DNA from: Glycomyces sp. TRM65418
GTDB taxonomy: Bacteria > Actinomycetota > Actinomycetes > Mycobacteriales > Micromonosporaceae
Reading direction: 5' to 3'
Assembly: GCF_019710475.1 (NCBI RefSeq)
Contig: NZ_JAJFAX010000004.1
Location: 248,001 to 312,000, forward strand
DNA length: 64,000 bases
Shown: positions 8,404-17,097 of the stretch, piece by piece
Position numbering within the stretch: position 1 is the stretch's first letter
Layout of the letters: each line of letters begins with the position of its first letter
Notes under the pieces: model-generated
Seen by the model: only the letters and a program-made list of their open reading frames with translations
Told to the model about the DNA's origin: nothing
Databases searched by the model: none
Position numbers and translations under genes: made by a program

Positions 8404-10101
8404 ATGGCTCTGACCCGTAGAGCTCTCGGCGGCCTGACCCTCGGCGGCTCGGCCGCCTTCACCCTCGCCGCCTGCGGCGGCAACGAAGGCGACGGCGGCT
8501 CCGGCGCGACGGAGCTCACCTGGGGGGTTTCCTCGGCGTGGGAGTCCTGGAACGAGAACACCCAGTCTGGCAACAACTCGTACGGCCACCAGGCGATGTA
8601 CCCGATGCGCTACGGCCTCGACGGCAACACCTCGGGCGACTGGGACGAGAACGGTGAGTTCCACCTCGCCGACCAGGTCTTCGCCGACGCCCAGGTCATC
8701 AGCGAAGCCCCCCTGCAGGTCGAATACACCCTGCAGGAGAACGCGCAGTGGTCCGACGGCCAGCCGATCCGCGTAGAGGACTTCATCTTCCAGTGGTACA
8801 GCATCTCGGGCCTGCCCGAGCACGCCGACCAGACCAAGGCGCTCCCCGCGTCCACGAGCTACGGCCCCAACATCGCCTCCATCGAGGCCTCCGAGGCCGG
8901 CTTCGTCGTGACCTTCGTGGACGGCTACCTCGACCCTGAATGGCTCTACAGCCCCACCATCTACCTGCCCTCGCACGTCATCGAGGCCGAGGGCTTCGCC
9001 GACTGGCAGACCGACCCGGCCGTCATGGGCGAGGCCATCGCCTGGAGCGAGTCCAACCTCATCGACGTCGTCGTCGGCCCGTACAAGCCCGTCGACTACA
9101 AGATGGGCCAGTACATCACGTACGAGCTCAACGACAAGTGGAACGGCTCGGTCAAGCCCACCGTCAAGAAGCTCACGATGAAGGTCGTCGAGGGCACCCC
9201 CGCGATCGTCACCGAGCTGCGCCAGGGCACCATCGCCGGCGCCTGGCCGAGCGAGTTCGACCAGGAGCAGTTCGACAAGGCCGCCGAAGACCAGGCCCTC
9301 GCCCAGGAGATCTACGAGGGCGGTGTGTGGCTCCACATCGACACCAACTACAACTCCGAACCCCTGAAGGACCAGGCGCTCCGCCAGGCGATCTTCACCG
9401 CGATCAACGTGGACGACGCCATCGCCCGCGTGTTCCCCGACACCGAGGTCTCCCGCCGCCTCAACCACTTCTTCGGTGTGAACAGCGAGTACTTCGTCGA
9501 CCACATCACCCCGACCGGCCAGGGCTCGGGCGACACCGCCGCCGCCGCGCAGATCCTCACCGAGGCCGGTTACACCGGCGCCGCCGAGGGCGAGACCCTC
9601 ACCAAGGACGGCACCGCCGTCCCGAACCTGGTCTTCCGCTACGGCGAGGGCGACGCCGCCCGCACCACCATCGCCGAGCTGGCCCAGGCCCAGCTGGCGC
9701 TCATAGGCCTCACCGTCGACATCGTCGCCATCCCTGACGGCGACCTCGGCACCGTGCTCACCGAGGGCGACTTCGACCTGGTCATCTTCGGCTGGTCCGG
9801 CAGCCCGTCCTTCGTGGCCGCGCCGAACCAGTACTTCGAGACCGGCGTCAACTACGGCTCGTACTCCTTCCCGGAGCTCGACGAGGCCATCGCCAAGGTC
9901 AAGTCCACCTCGGACGTGGCCGAGGCCGCCCAGTTCGCGAACGACGTCGAGGCCATCGCCGTCCCGCTGGCGCTGACGCTCCCGCTGTTCGACGAGCCGC
10001 AGGGCATCCTGTGGAACACGAACCTCATCGACGGCGTGGTCGGCAACGGCAACAGCCAGGGCGGACCGATCTTCAACTGCGCCGAGTGGAAGACCGTCTA
10101 A
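8404..10101 (+). CDS. peptide ABC transporter solute-binding lipoprotein 3
   Basis: A 565-residue SBP family 5 lipoprotein, closest to copies 1 and 2. The N-terminus M-A-L-T-R-R-A-L-G-G-L-T-L-G-G is almost identical to copy 2, with lipobox L-A-A-C (Cys24). It contains W-N-E-N-T-Q-S-G-N-N-S, Q-W-S-D-G-Q-P-I and L-R-Q-A-I-F-T-A-I-N. The tail is N-C-A-E-W, where the other copies have N-(I/L)-x-E-W. The ATG at 8404 follows GGAGGAG (8390-8396); the open frame upstream to 8251 has no initiation signal. Stem-loops on both sides suggest it can be transcribed on its own. Confidence 0.92.
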   Translation: MALTRRALGGLTLGGSAAFTLAACGGNEGDGGSGATELTWGVSSAWESWNENTQSGNNSYGHQAMYPMRYGLDGNTSGDWDENGEFHLADQVFADAQVISEAPLQVEYTLQENAQWSDGQPIRVEDFIFQWYSISGLPEHADQTKALPASTSYGPNIASIEASEAGFVVTFVDGYLDPEWLYSPTIYLPSHVIEAEGFADWQTDPAVMGEAIAWSESNLIDVVVGPYKPVDYKMGQYITYELNDKWNGSVKPTVKKLTMKVVEGTPAIVTELRQGTIAGAWPSEFDQEQFDKAAEDQALAQEIYEGGVWLHIDTNYNSEPLKDQALRQAIFTAINVDDAIARVFPDTEVSRRLNHFFGVNSEYFVDHITPTGQGSGDTAAAAQILTEAGYTGAAEGETLTKDGTAVPNLVFRYGEGDAARTTIAELAQAQLALIGLTVDIVAIPDGDLGTVLTEGDFDLVIFGWSGSPSFVAAPNQYFETGVNYGSYSFPELDEAIAKVKSTSDVAEAAQFANDVEAIAVPLALTLPLFDEPQGILWNTNLIDGVVGNGNSQGGPIFNCAEWKTV

Positions 10102-10121
10102 CCACAGGGCTCGAGTAGCGG

Positions 10122-10150
10122 AGCGGCGGGGCCCTTGCGGTCCCGCCGCT
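10122..10150 (+). terminator. intrinsic terminator after binding protein 3
   Basis: Perfect 9-bp inverted repeat AGCGGCGGG / CCCGCCGCT (10122-10130 and 10142-10150) with an 11-nt loop, beginning 20 nt after the stop codon. Confidence 0.6.
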
Positions 10151-10232
10151 TCCCTGCTTTCCGGGAACGGGCATCGGCGGCCACCCGGAGGTCTCCTGCG
10201 CCAGGGCGCTTCCCTGCTTTCCGGGAACGGGC
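10147..10232 (+). repeat. 26-bp exact direct repeat, 60 bp apart
   Basis: The same 26 bases (starting CGCTTCCCTG and ending GGGAACGGGC) occur at 10147-10172 and 10207-10232. Inside each copy TTCCC and GGGAA form a short hairpin. Non-coding, between binding proteins 3 and 4. Confidence 0.8.
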
Positions 10233-10401
10233 CCTCGGCGCGGCCTCCCGGTCGCGGGAAGCCCTCGGCTCCCTCGCCGCATCGGTCGCAGCGCCGCGAC
10301 CCCCGCCCCGCCACCGCCGGCCCACGCGCCCCCGGCGGACATGGATTTCCCCTGGCAGGCAGTTGAAATACCCCCCAATCGCCGCCATTCAGGGAATGAA
10401 C

Positions 10402-10428
10402 GTCACGGGAACATAACGAACGAAACTC
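10402..10428 (+). promoter_or_regulatory. motif shared with the binding protein 3 upstream region
   Basis: GTCAC-N6-ATAAC-N6-AACTC, closely matching the 8208-8234 site. It lies about 210 nt before the start of binding protein 4. The rest of this 535-nt gap (10102-10636) holds the terminator and repeats noted above and no gene. Confidence 0.4.
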
Positions 10429-10636
10429 ATCTCGTGTTCGGTCATCCGAAACCCGAGATTCCCGTGGAAAGCTGTACCTCGCGTCACCCGACCAGCCCGC
10501 CGAACACGTGAGCCCGCCACCGATCCACCGATCAGGCCGAGCCCGCGCGCCCACCGACGGCACGGCCCGGCAGGCAACCGAACCCACGCGGTGCCTCCCT
10601 CCGAACGGCCGGCGACGCAAACCTTCGAGAGGAACC

Positions 10637-12370
10637 ATGAAGCGACACCACACGGCGGCCGTCGCCGCCTTCGCCTGCACCACCATGGTGCTGGCCGGGT
10701 GCGGGCAGGGCGAGGCGCCCTCGACCAGCCTCGACGCGTGCCTCGTCGACCCGGTCGGCTGCAACGCGGGCGATCGCGCCGACGGCGGCGAGATCACGTG
10801 GGCCCTCGACGGATCCTGGGGCGCCTGGAACCAGAACACCTCCCAGGGCAACAACGCCTACCTGTCCATGGCCGTCGTGGGCATGTGGCCGTACACCGGA
10901 CAGTTCGACCAGAGCGGCGACTTCATCGTCAACGAGGGCCTCTTCGCCTCCCCGCCCGAACTGATCAGCGAGAACCCCGTCACCGTCGAGTACACGCTCA
11001 AGAGCGGCGCGAACTGGGGCGACGGCACCGACGTCTCCGTCGACGACTTCATCTACCACTGGTACGCGACCTCCGGCGACGCCGCGCTCTGCGACGGCTG
11101 CGACCCCGCCAACATCACCCGCGGCTCGCAGGTCGAGTCGATCACCGGCAGCGGCTCCCAGATCACCGTGACCTACAAGGACTCCTACCACTCCGCCGAG
11201 TGGCAGTACGAGGAAGTCCTCTCCCAGCCGGCCCACGTCGCCGAGGCACAGGGCTTCGACTGGAAGAACGACCCGAAGGCCATGGCCGCCGCCGAGGAGT
11301 ACTTCTCCGCCACGGTGCCCACCTGGTCCACCGGCCCGTTCGTCATCGAGGACGCCAAGGCCGGGGACTACGTCATCTACAGGCCCAACGAGGACTGGGC
11401 CGGCGACACCGAGGTCACCCTCGACAAGATCACGTTCAAGGTCATCGACGGCATCGACAACATCGTCACCGCCCTGCGCAACGAGGAGGTCGACGGCGCC
11501 TCCCCGTTCGCGGCCACCTCCGAGGCAGTCACCCAGCTGGAGACCGCCGACGGCGTCTCGTATGCGGTCGCCGGCGGGCCCTCGTGGGAGCACATCGACC
11601 TCAACACGAAGAACGAGTTCCTCTCCGACGTCGCGCTGCGCCAGGCCGTGTTCACCGCCATCGACGTCGAGAACATCATCTCCCGCACCTACGCGTTCGT
11701 GCAGTCCGACATCGAGCGCAAGGGCAACCACCTCTTCCGCAACGGTTCCGACTACTACGCCGACTACCTCTCGGCCACCGGCCAGGGCTCGGGCGACATC
11801 GAGATGGCCCGCGGGATCCTCGAAGCGGCCGGCTACACGTGGGACGGCGACGGCGCCCTGCTCACCCCCGAGGGCGACGAGGTCGAACTCGACTTCCGGT
11901 ACTCCGAGACCAAGGAGTCCCGCAAGATCACCGGCACGCTGGCCCAGGCGACCCTCGCCGACCTCGGCATCGACGTCGAACTGCGGCCCATCCCGGACGC
12001 CGAGCTCGGCGACGTCCTCGGCGAGGGCGACTTCGACATGATCAACTTCGGTTGGAGCTCCGACCCGCTCTTCGTCGCCGCCGCGTCCCAGTACTGGGAG
12101 ACCGGCTCCGGCTCCAACTTCGGCGGGCTCGAGGACCCCGAACTCGACCAGCTCATCGCCGAGATCAACGGGACCCTCGACTACGACGAGGCCGCCGAGC
12201 GCGCCAACCTGGCCGTCAAACGGGTTATCGAGGACGCCTACTCGCTGCCGATCGTGGACACACCGGTCATGGTCATGGTCTCCGATAGGTTGGTCAACGT
12301 CCGCGACAATTGGGCGTCGCAGCAGCGCGCGGCGTACAACATCGCGGAGTGGGGGGTCAGCGGTGAGTGA
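10637..12370 (+). CDS. peptide ABC transporter solute-binding lipoprotein 4
   Basis: A 577-residue SBP family 5 protein, the most diverged of the four tandem copies. Lipobox L-A-G-C (Cys22) is followed by an unusual Cys-containing linker (S-L-D-A-C-L-V-D-P-V-G-C-N-A). Another Cys pair, C-D-G-C, lies near residue 155, so disulfides are possible. Family blocks: W-N-Q-N-T-S-Q-G-N-N-A, L-R-Q-A-V-F-T-A-I-D and the tail Y-N-I-A-E-W-G-V-S. ATG 10637 follows GAGAGGA. It is the copy nearest the permease genes and is likely transcribed with them. Confidence 0.9.
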   Translation: MKRHHTAAVAAFACTTMVLAGCGQGEAPSTSLDACLVDPVGCNAGDRADGGEITWALDGSWGAWNQNTSQGNNAYLSMAVVGMWPYTGQFDQSGDFIVNEGLFASPPELISENPVTVEYTLKSGANWGDGTDVSVDDFIYHWYATSGDAALCDGCDPANITRGSQVESITGSGSQITVTYKDSYHSAEWQYEEVLSQPAHVAEAQGFDWKNDPKAMAAAEEYFSATVPTWSTGPFVIEDAKAGDYVIYRPNEDWAGDTEVTLDKITFKVIDGIDNIVTALRNEEVDGASPFAATSEAVTQLETADGVSYAVAGGPSWEHIDLNTKNEFLSDVALRQAVFTAIDVENIISRTYAFVQSDIERKGNHLFRNGSDYYADYLSATGQGSGDIEMARGILEAAGYTWDGDGALLTPEGDEVELDFRYSETKESRKITGTLAQATLADLGIDVELRPIPDAELGDVLGEGDFDMINFGWSSDPLFVAAASQYWETGSGSNFGGLEDPELDQLIAEINGTLDYDEAAERANLAVKRVIEDAYSLPIVDTPVMVMVSDRLVNVRDNWASQQRAAYNIAEWGVSGE

Positions 12371-12720
12371 CGGCCACAGTGCGGCTCCTTTCGGCGGCGA
12401 AGCCGTGCGACCGGTCCAGTGGAGCGGAGGTCAACGGTGAGCGACAGGCCCAGCGCGACCATCGCTCGCGGCGAAGCCGTGCGACCGGCTGAGCCGAACG
12501 GGAAGCCGCGGCGGGTGAGCGACCGCTTCGGTTCGGTCCCCCTCCGGCGTGACGGGGCGGCGCGCAGCGCCGCAGAATGGGGTGTCGCATCTGAGCAACA
12601 GTGACAGCCCGCGCGGGGCCGCACATGCCCCCCGCACCCGGAGAGCATTGAATTCGGAAGAGTGCCAGGCGCTCACCGACCAGGCCACAGAATGGGGAGT
12701 CAGTGAGCCGTAGGAGCAGC
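12362..12720 (+). repeat. degenerate repeats and repeated binding-protein tail (EWGVS)
   Basis: After the intact gene, GGTGAG(C/T)GAC recurs at 12362, 12436 and 12514. A 21-bp block (GCGGCGAAGCC continuing to GACCGG) is identical at 12394-12414 and 12468-12488, a 74-bp period. The codons for E-W-G-V-(A/S) plus a nearby stop, which end the intact gene near 12350, appear again near 12571 and 12686. This looks like decayed duplication of the gene's 3' end. No intact gene is present in the 421-nt gap. Confidence 0.6.
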
Positions 12721-12737
12721 CGCGCGGCAGCGCGGCC

Positions 12738-12763
12738 GGACCGGTCGGCAGGCGAACCGGTCC
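12738..12763 (+). terminator. stem-loop between binding-protein and permease genes
   Basis: GGACCGGT (12738-12745) and ACCGGTCC (12756-12763) with a 10-nt loop, 28 nt before the permease start. Such hairpins often give partial read-through so that binding proteins exceed permeases. Confidence 0.5.
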
Positions 12764-12791
12764 ACACCAGAGAAACCGTTAACGAGGCATT

Positions 12792-13817
12792 ATGGTTGTA
12801 TTCATAATCCGGCGCACCCTGATGATGATCCCAGTGCTGCTGGGGGCCACTATCTTGTGCTTTGTCCTGGTGGACGTCGCGAACGATCCCGTCCAGGACC
12901 GGATCTTCGAGATTCAGCAGTCCACCGGCGAGCCGGTCCCCCAATCGACCGTCGACGCGTTGGAGAAGTCGTGGTACTACGACCGCTCCGTCCCCGAACG
13001 CTATTGGATCTGGCTCACCGGGCTCGGTGAGACCAACGGCGACATCGGGCTGCTCCAAGGCGAATGGGGTCCTTCCATCAAGGGCACCGCCATGGACATC
13101 GGCTTCGAGGTCTCCACTCGGTTCTGGATCACGCTCAGGTTGGTCCTGTTCGCCACCTTGGCCTCCATCGGTCTCGCCATTCTCGCCGGTGTCGTCAGCG
13201 CGGTCAAGCAATATTCGCGGACCGACTACTCGCTGACCTTCCTCGGATTCCTGTTCCTGGCCATGCCCGTGTTCTGGCTCGGCTCCCTCTTCAAGGAAGG
13301 CGCGGTCCAGCTGAACAACATCCTGGGCTCCACGATCTTCCAGACCTACGGCTCGGGCACCACCGGCTTCCAGGGGAACGGCTGGGAGGTCTTCGTCGAC
13401 TCCCTGCCCTATCTGATCGTCCCCACCCTGGTGCTCATGCTCGGCGGCTACGCCGCGATCTCCCGCTACCAGCGCGCCAGCATGCTCGAGGTCATGAACT
13501 CCGACTACGTGCGCCTCGCCCGCGCCAAGGGCGTCCGCAACGGCACCGTCATGCGGCGGCACGCCCTGCGGACCGCGCTCATCCCCGTCGCGACCTTCGC
13601 GCCGCTGTCGCTCTCCGCGGCCATGGGCGGCGCGATGGTCACCGAGAGCATCTTCGGCTGGCGCGGCCTCGGCGTGTACTCCCTGGACGCCATCCGAGCC
13701 GGCGACACCTTCGCCGTCATGGCCTACGTGCTCATCTCAGGTCTCGTCGTCCTCATCGGCGTCCTGATCTCCGACATCCTGTACGGCGTGCTCGACCCGA
13801 GGATCCGCTATGAGTAA
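12792..13817 (+). CDS. peptide ABC transporter permease, DppB/OppB type
   Basis: A 341-residue inner-membrane permease. One N-terminal helix (F-I-I-R-R-T-L-M-M-I-P-V-L) is followed by a long extracytoplasmic loop and a five-helix core. The EAA loop, which contacts the ATPases, reads Y-V-R-L-A-R-A-K-G-V-R-N-G-T-V near residues 235-250. The C-terminal D-P-R-I-R-Y-E is the usual end of the DppB family. It overlaps the next gene by 8 bp, indicating translational coupling. The ribosome binding site is weak (AACGAGG). Confidence 0.93.
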   Translation: MVVFIIRRTLMMIPVLLGATILCFVLVDVANDPVQDRIFEIQQSTGEPVPQSTVDALEKSWYYDRSVPERYWIWLTGLGETNGDIGLLQGEWGPSIKGTAMDIGFEVSTRFWITLRLVLFATLASIGLAILAGVVSAVKQYSRTDYSLTFLGFLFLAMPVFWLGSLFKEGAVQLNNILGSTIFQTYGSGTTGFQGNGWEVFVDSLPYLIVPTLVLMLGGYAAISRYQRASMLEVMNSDYVRLARAKGVRNGTVMRRHALRTALIPVATFAPLSLSAAMGGAMVTESIFGWRGLGVYSLDAIRAGDTFAVMAYVLISGLVVLIGVLISDILYGVLDPRIRYE

Positions 13818-14721
13818 CACCGCTGCCCCGAGCCTCGACGCCGAGGCCATCACCACCAAGGAACGCGGCCAGTGGGCGATGGTGGCCCGCCGCTTCTTCC
13901 GCCACCGAGCCGCCGTCGTCAGCCTCGTGCTCTTCATCCTCATCGTGCTGTTCGCGTATCTCGGGCCCTTCTTCTGGAAGTGGGACTACAAGATCCACTC
14001 GGAGATCCCCTCGTGGGCCGCCCCGAGCCTGGACCACCCCTTCGGGACGGACAAGGCCGGGCGCGACATGCTCGGCGCGATGATGCAGGCGACCAAGCAG
14101 TCCCTGAACGTCGCCCTGGTCGTCGCCATCGGCTCCACGGTGCTCGGCGCGCTCTACGGCGCCGTCGCCGGGTTCTACCGCGGCTGGATCGACGCGGTCA
14201 TGATGCGGTTCCTCGACGTCATGTTCGTCATCCCGTTCCTGGTCATCACCGGTGCCCTCGCGGGCGCGATCGACACCAGCGTCCGCTGGTACCACATGGC
14301 GATCATCCTCGCGGTCTTCGGCTGGACCTCCATCGCCCGCGCCGTGCGCGCGGAGGTGCTGTCCCTGCGGGAGAAGGAGTTCATCGAGGCCGCCCGTTCG
14401 GCGGGGGGCTCCGACTGGCACATCATCGTCAAGCACCTCATCCCGAACACGATGAGCGTCATCATCGTCTCGGTGACCCTGCAGATCGCCTTCGCGATCC
14501 TGTCGGAGACGACCTTGTCCTTCCTCGGCCTGGGCATCCAGAGCCCTGACACGTCGCTGGGCCTCCTCATCGAGGCGGCGGGCGCGTCGGCGTTCAACGA
14601 GCGCTGGTACCTGTTCTACATCCCGGGTCTCATGATCATCCTCATCGCGCTCACCATCAACTTCATCGGTGACGGTCTGCGCGACGCGATGGACCCGCGG
14701 CAGACGATGGTGAGGCGATAA
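13810..14721 (+). CDS. peptide ABC transporter permease, DppC/OppC type
   Basis: A 303-residue partner permease. The N-terminal cytoplasmic segment has the OppC_N pattern, then a helix, then H-P-F-G-T-D-K-A-G-R-D-M-L, the DppC signature. The EAA loop is (F-I-E-A-A-R-S-A-G-G-S-D-W-H-I-I). The C-terminus D-G-L-R-D-A-M-D-P-R matches the family. It starts inside the end of the previous permease and is followed after 2 nt by the first ATPase gene, so all four are one operon. Confidence 0.94.
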   Translation: MSNTAAPSLDAEAITTKERGQWAMVARRFFRHRAAVVSLVLFILIVLFAYLGPFFWKWDYKIHSEIPSWAAPSLDHPFGTDKAGRDMLGAMMQATKQSLNVALVVAIGSTVLGALYGAVAGFYRGWIDAVMMRFLDVMFVIPFLVITGALAGAIDTSVRWYHMAIILAVFGWTSIARAVRAEVLSLREKEFIEAARSAGGSDWHIIVKHLIPNTMSVIIVSVTLQIAFAILSETTLSFLGLGIQSPDTSLGLLIEAAGASAFNERWYLFYIPGLMIILIALTINFIGDGLRDAMDPRQTMVRR

Positions 14722-14723
14722 CG

Positions 14724-15878
14724 ATGTCGGACATCTCAGTCAGCACCAACGGAGCCCCGCGCTCCACGGGCGCCAAGGGCGACGTCGTCCTGGAGGTCAA
14801 GGACCTCAACGTGTCGTTCCCGACCGACGACGGCCTCGTCCACGCCGTCCGCGGCGTCACCTACGACCTGCGCCGGGGCCAGAGCCTCGGCATCGTCGGC
14901 GAGTCGGGCTCGGGCAAGTCGGTGACCTCGATGGCGATCATGGGCCTGCTGCCCAAGACCGCGCAGATCACCGGCTCCGCCAAGCTCGAAGGCGAGGAGC
15001 TCCTCGGCCTCCGGGACGTCGAGCTCTCGCGGATCCGCGGCAAGAAGATCTCGATGATCTTCCAGGACCCGCTGACCAGCCTCAACCCGGTCTACACGGT
15101 CGGCTTCCAGCTGTCCGAGGCCATCCGCGTCCACTACCCGGACGTGAACAAGGCCGAGGCGCGCCAGCGCTGCATCGACCTGCTCGACTCGGTCGGCATC
15201 CCCAACCCGCAGCAGCGGGTGGACGCCTACCCGCATGAGCTGTCGGGCGGCATGCGCCAACGCGTGGTGATCGCGATCGCCATGGCGAACAACCCGGACG
15301 TCATCATCGCCGACGAGCCGACCACGGCCCTCGACGTGACCGTCCAGGCCCAGGTCCTCGAGGCCCTGGAGAAGGCCCGCGAAGAGGTCAACGCCGCGCT
15401 CATCCTCATCACCCACGACCTGGGCGTCATCGCCGGCCACACCGACGAGGTGCTGGTCATGTACGCCGGGCGCCCCGTCGAGCAGGGCAGTGTGGACGAG
15501 ATCTTCTACGAGCCGCGCATGCCCTACACGCTGGGACTCATCGGTTCGCTGCCGCGCATGGACGAGGACCGGGGCCACCGCCTCACCCCCGTTCACGGCA
15601 CGCCGCCGTCGATGTTGAACATGCCGTCGGGCTGCCCGTTCCGGCCGCGCTGCCCGATGCACCAGGACATCTGCGCCGAGGTCGAACCGCCGCTGATGCC
15701 GGTGAGCGGGACGGGGCACGTGTCGGCCTGCCACTTCGCGGGCGATCTGGAAGGCAAGTCGCCGGACGACGTGTTCGCGCCGGACGCCTCCGACCTCTCC
15801 GTCGAAGCCGAGGTCGAGGCCGCCGAGATCGAGGCCGCCGCGGCAGCCGAAGTCGAGTCCTCTGAGGAGGGGAAGTGA
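14724..15878 (+). CDS. peptide ABC transporter ATPase, DppD/OppD type
   Basis: A 384-residue ATPase. Walker A is G-E-S-G-S-G-K-S (about residues 56-63), the signature is L-S-G-G-M-R-Q-R, Walker B is V-I-I-A-D-E-P-T-T-A-L-D, and the H-loop is T-H-D-L. The C-terminal oligopeptide-transporter domain has the Cys-rich block C-P-F-R-P-R-C-P-M-H-Q-D-I-C that can bind a 4Fe-4S cluster in this family. A 30-residue Glu/Ala-rich tail follows, which is longer than usual. The stop overlaps the GTG of the next gene. Confidence 0.94.
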   Translation: MSDISVSTNGAPRSTGAKGDVVLEVKDLNVSFPTDDGLVHAVRGVTYDLRRGQSLGIVGESGSGKSVTSMAIMGLLPKTAQITGSAKLEGEELLGLRDVELSRIRGKKISMIFQDPLTSLNPVYTVGFQLSEAIRVHYPDVNKAEARQRCIDLLDSVGIPNPQQRVDAYPHELSGGMRQRVVIAIAMANNPDVIIADEPTTALDVTVQAQVLEALEKAREEVNAALILITHDLGVIAGHTDEVLVMYAGRPVEQGSVDEIFYEPRMPYTLGLIGSLPRMDEDRGHRLTPVHGTPPSMLNMPSGCPFRPRCPMHQDICAEVEPPLMPVSGTGHVSACHFAGDLEGKSPDDVFAPDASDLSVEAEVEAAEIEAAAAAEVESSEEGK

Positions 15879-16918
15879 ACGCCATGCTCGACACGCCGCA
15901 GAGCGTGACCAGCCCGGTCATCGCCGGGAAGAACCTGGTCAAGGAGTTCCCGGTGCGGTCCAAGGGGATCCTCCGCCGCAAGGTCGGCGCGGTCCACGCC
16001 GTCTCGGGGGTGAGCCTGGAGATCGGCGCGAACGAGACGCTGGCGCTCGTGGGCGAGTCCGGTTGCGGCAAGTCCACGACCGCCCGGGTGCTCATGAACC
16101 TCATCCCGCCGACCTCCGGCGAGGTCATCTACGAGGGCCGGGACCTGACGAAGCTGTCGCGCAACCAGATGCGGCCGGTGCGGCGGGACATCCAGCTGGT
16201 CTTCCAGGACCCGATGGCGTCGCTGGACCCGCGCATGACGGTCTTCGAGATCATCGCCGAGCCGCTGCGCGTGCACGGCATGTTCAAGAACGGCGGGCGC
16301 GACCGGGTGAACAGCCTGATCGAGATCGTCGGCCTGAACCCGGAGCACCGGAACCGGTACCCGCACGAGTTCTCGGGCGGGCAGCGGCAGCGCATCGGCA
16401 TCGCCCGGGCGCTCGCCCTGCAGCCGAAGGTGCTCATGCTCGACGAGCCGGTGTCGGCGCTCGACGTGTCTATCCAAGCGGGCGTCATCAACCTGCTGGA
16501 GGACCTGCAGGACGAGCTGGGGCTGTCGTACCTGTTCGTGTCGCACGACCTCTCGGTGGTGCGGCACATCGCGGACAAGGTCGCGGTCATGTACCTCGGG
16601 AAGATCGTGGAGGAGGGCACCACGGACCAGCTGTTCGCCGGTCCGGCCCACCCGTACACGCAGGCCCTGATGTCCGCGATCCCGCTGCCTGACCCGCGCA
16701 AGGAGCGGAGCCGGGAGCGGATCGTCCTCCAGGGCGACGTGCCGAGCCCGTCCAACCCGCCCTCGGGCTGCCGCTTCCGCACCCGCTGCCCGCTGTTCAA
16801 GGAGCTGGGGGAGTCGGAGCAGGCCAAGTGCATCGAGATCGAGCCGCCCCTGCGGTCCGACCACGCGGGCCTGACCCGCGCGGCCTGCCACTACGCGGAG
16901 CCGAAGCAGCTGGTCTAG
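15875..16918 (+). CDS. peptide ABC transporter ATPase, DppF/OppF type
   Basis: A 347-residue second ATPase of the importer. Walker A is G-E-S-G-C-G-K-S, the signature is F-S-G-G-Q-R-Q-R, Walker B is L-M-L-D-E-P-V-S-A-L-D, and the H-loop is S-H-D-L. A C-terminal oligopeptide-transporter region carries C-R-F-R-T-R-C-P. The GTG at 15875 overlaps the previous stop as GTGA and follows GAGGAGGGG. An ATG at 15884 is a possible alternative. Last gene of the operon, directly before a strong terminator. Confidence 0.94.
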   Translation: MNAMLDTPQSVTSPVIAGKNLVKEFPVRSKGILRRKVGAVHAVSGVSLEIGANETLALVGESGCGKSTTARVLMNLIPPTSGEVIYEGRDLTKLSRNQMRPVRRDIQLVFQDPMASLDPRMTVFEIIAEPLRVHGMFKNGGRDRVNSLIEIVGLNPEHRNRYPHEFSGGQRQRIGIARALALQPKVLMLDEPVSALDVSIQAGVINLLEDLQDELGLSYLFVSHDLSVVRHIADKVAVMYLGKIVEEGTTDQLFAGPAHPYTQALMSAIPLPDPRKERSRERIVLQGDVPSPSNPPSGCRFRTRCPLFKELGESEQAKCIEIEPPLRSDHAGLTRAACHYAEPKQLV

Positions 16919-16942
16919 GCGGTAGCGGCCAGTACAGCGAAG

Positions 16943-16988
16943 AGGGCCGCCTCGCCGGTGCAAACCCGGCGAGGCGGCCCTTTCCCCT
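16943..16988 (+). terminator. strong intrinsic terminator of the peptide transporter operon
   Basis: A perfect 16-bp stem (16943-16958 and 16966-16981), a 7-nt loop TGCAAAC, then TTCCCC. It lies 24 nt after the stop. Confidence 0.9.
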
Positions 16989-17097
16989 CGCCCCGGGCCG
17001 GTCAGGGCGTTCCGGCGACACCGGGCCTTTTGCGACCGGAGGGCCGAGAGGCGGGAATCGGGTTGGCACGCGGCGCAGGCGGTGCGAGACTGCCGAC

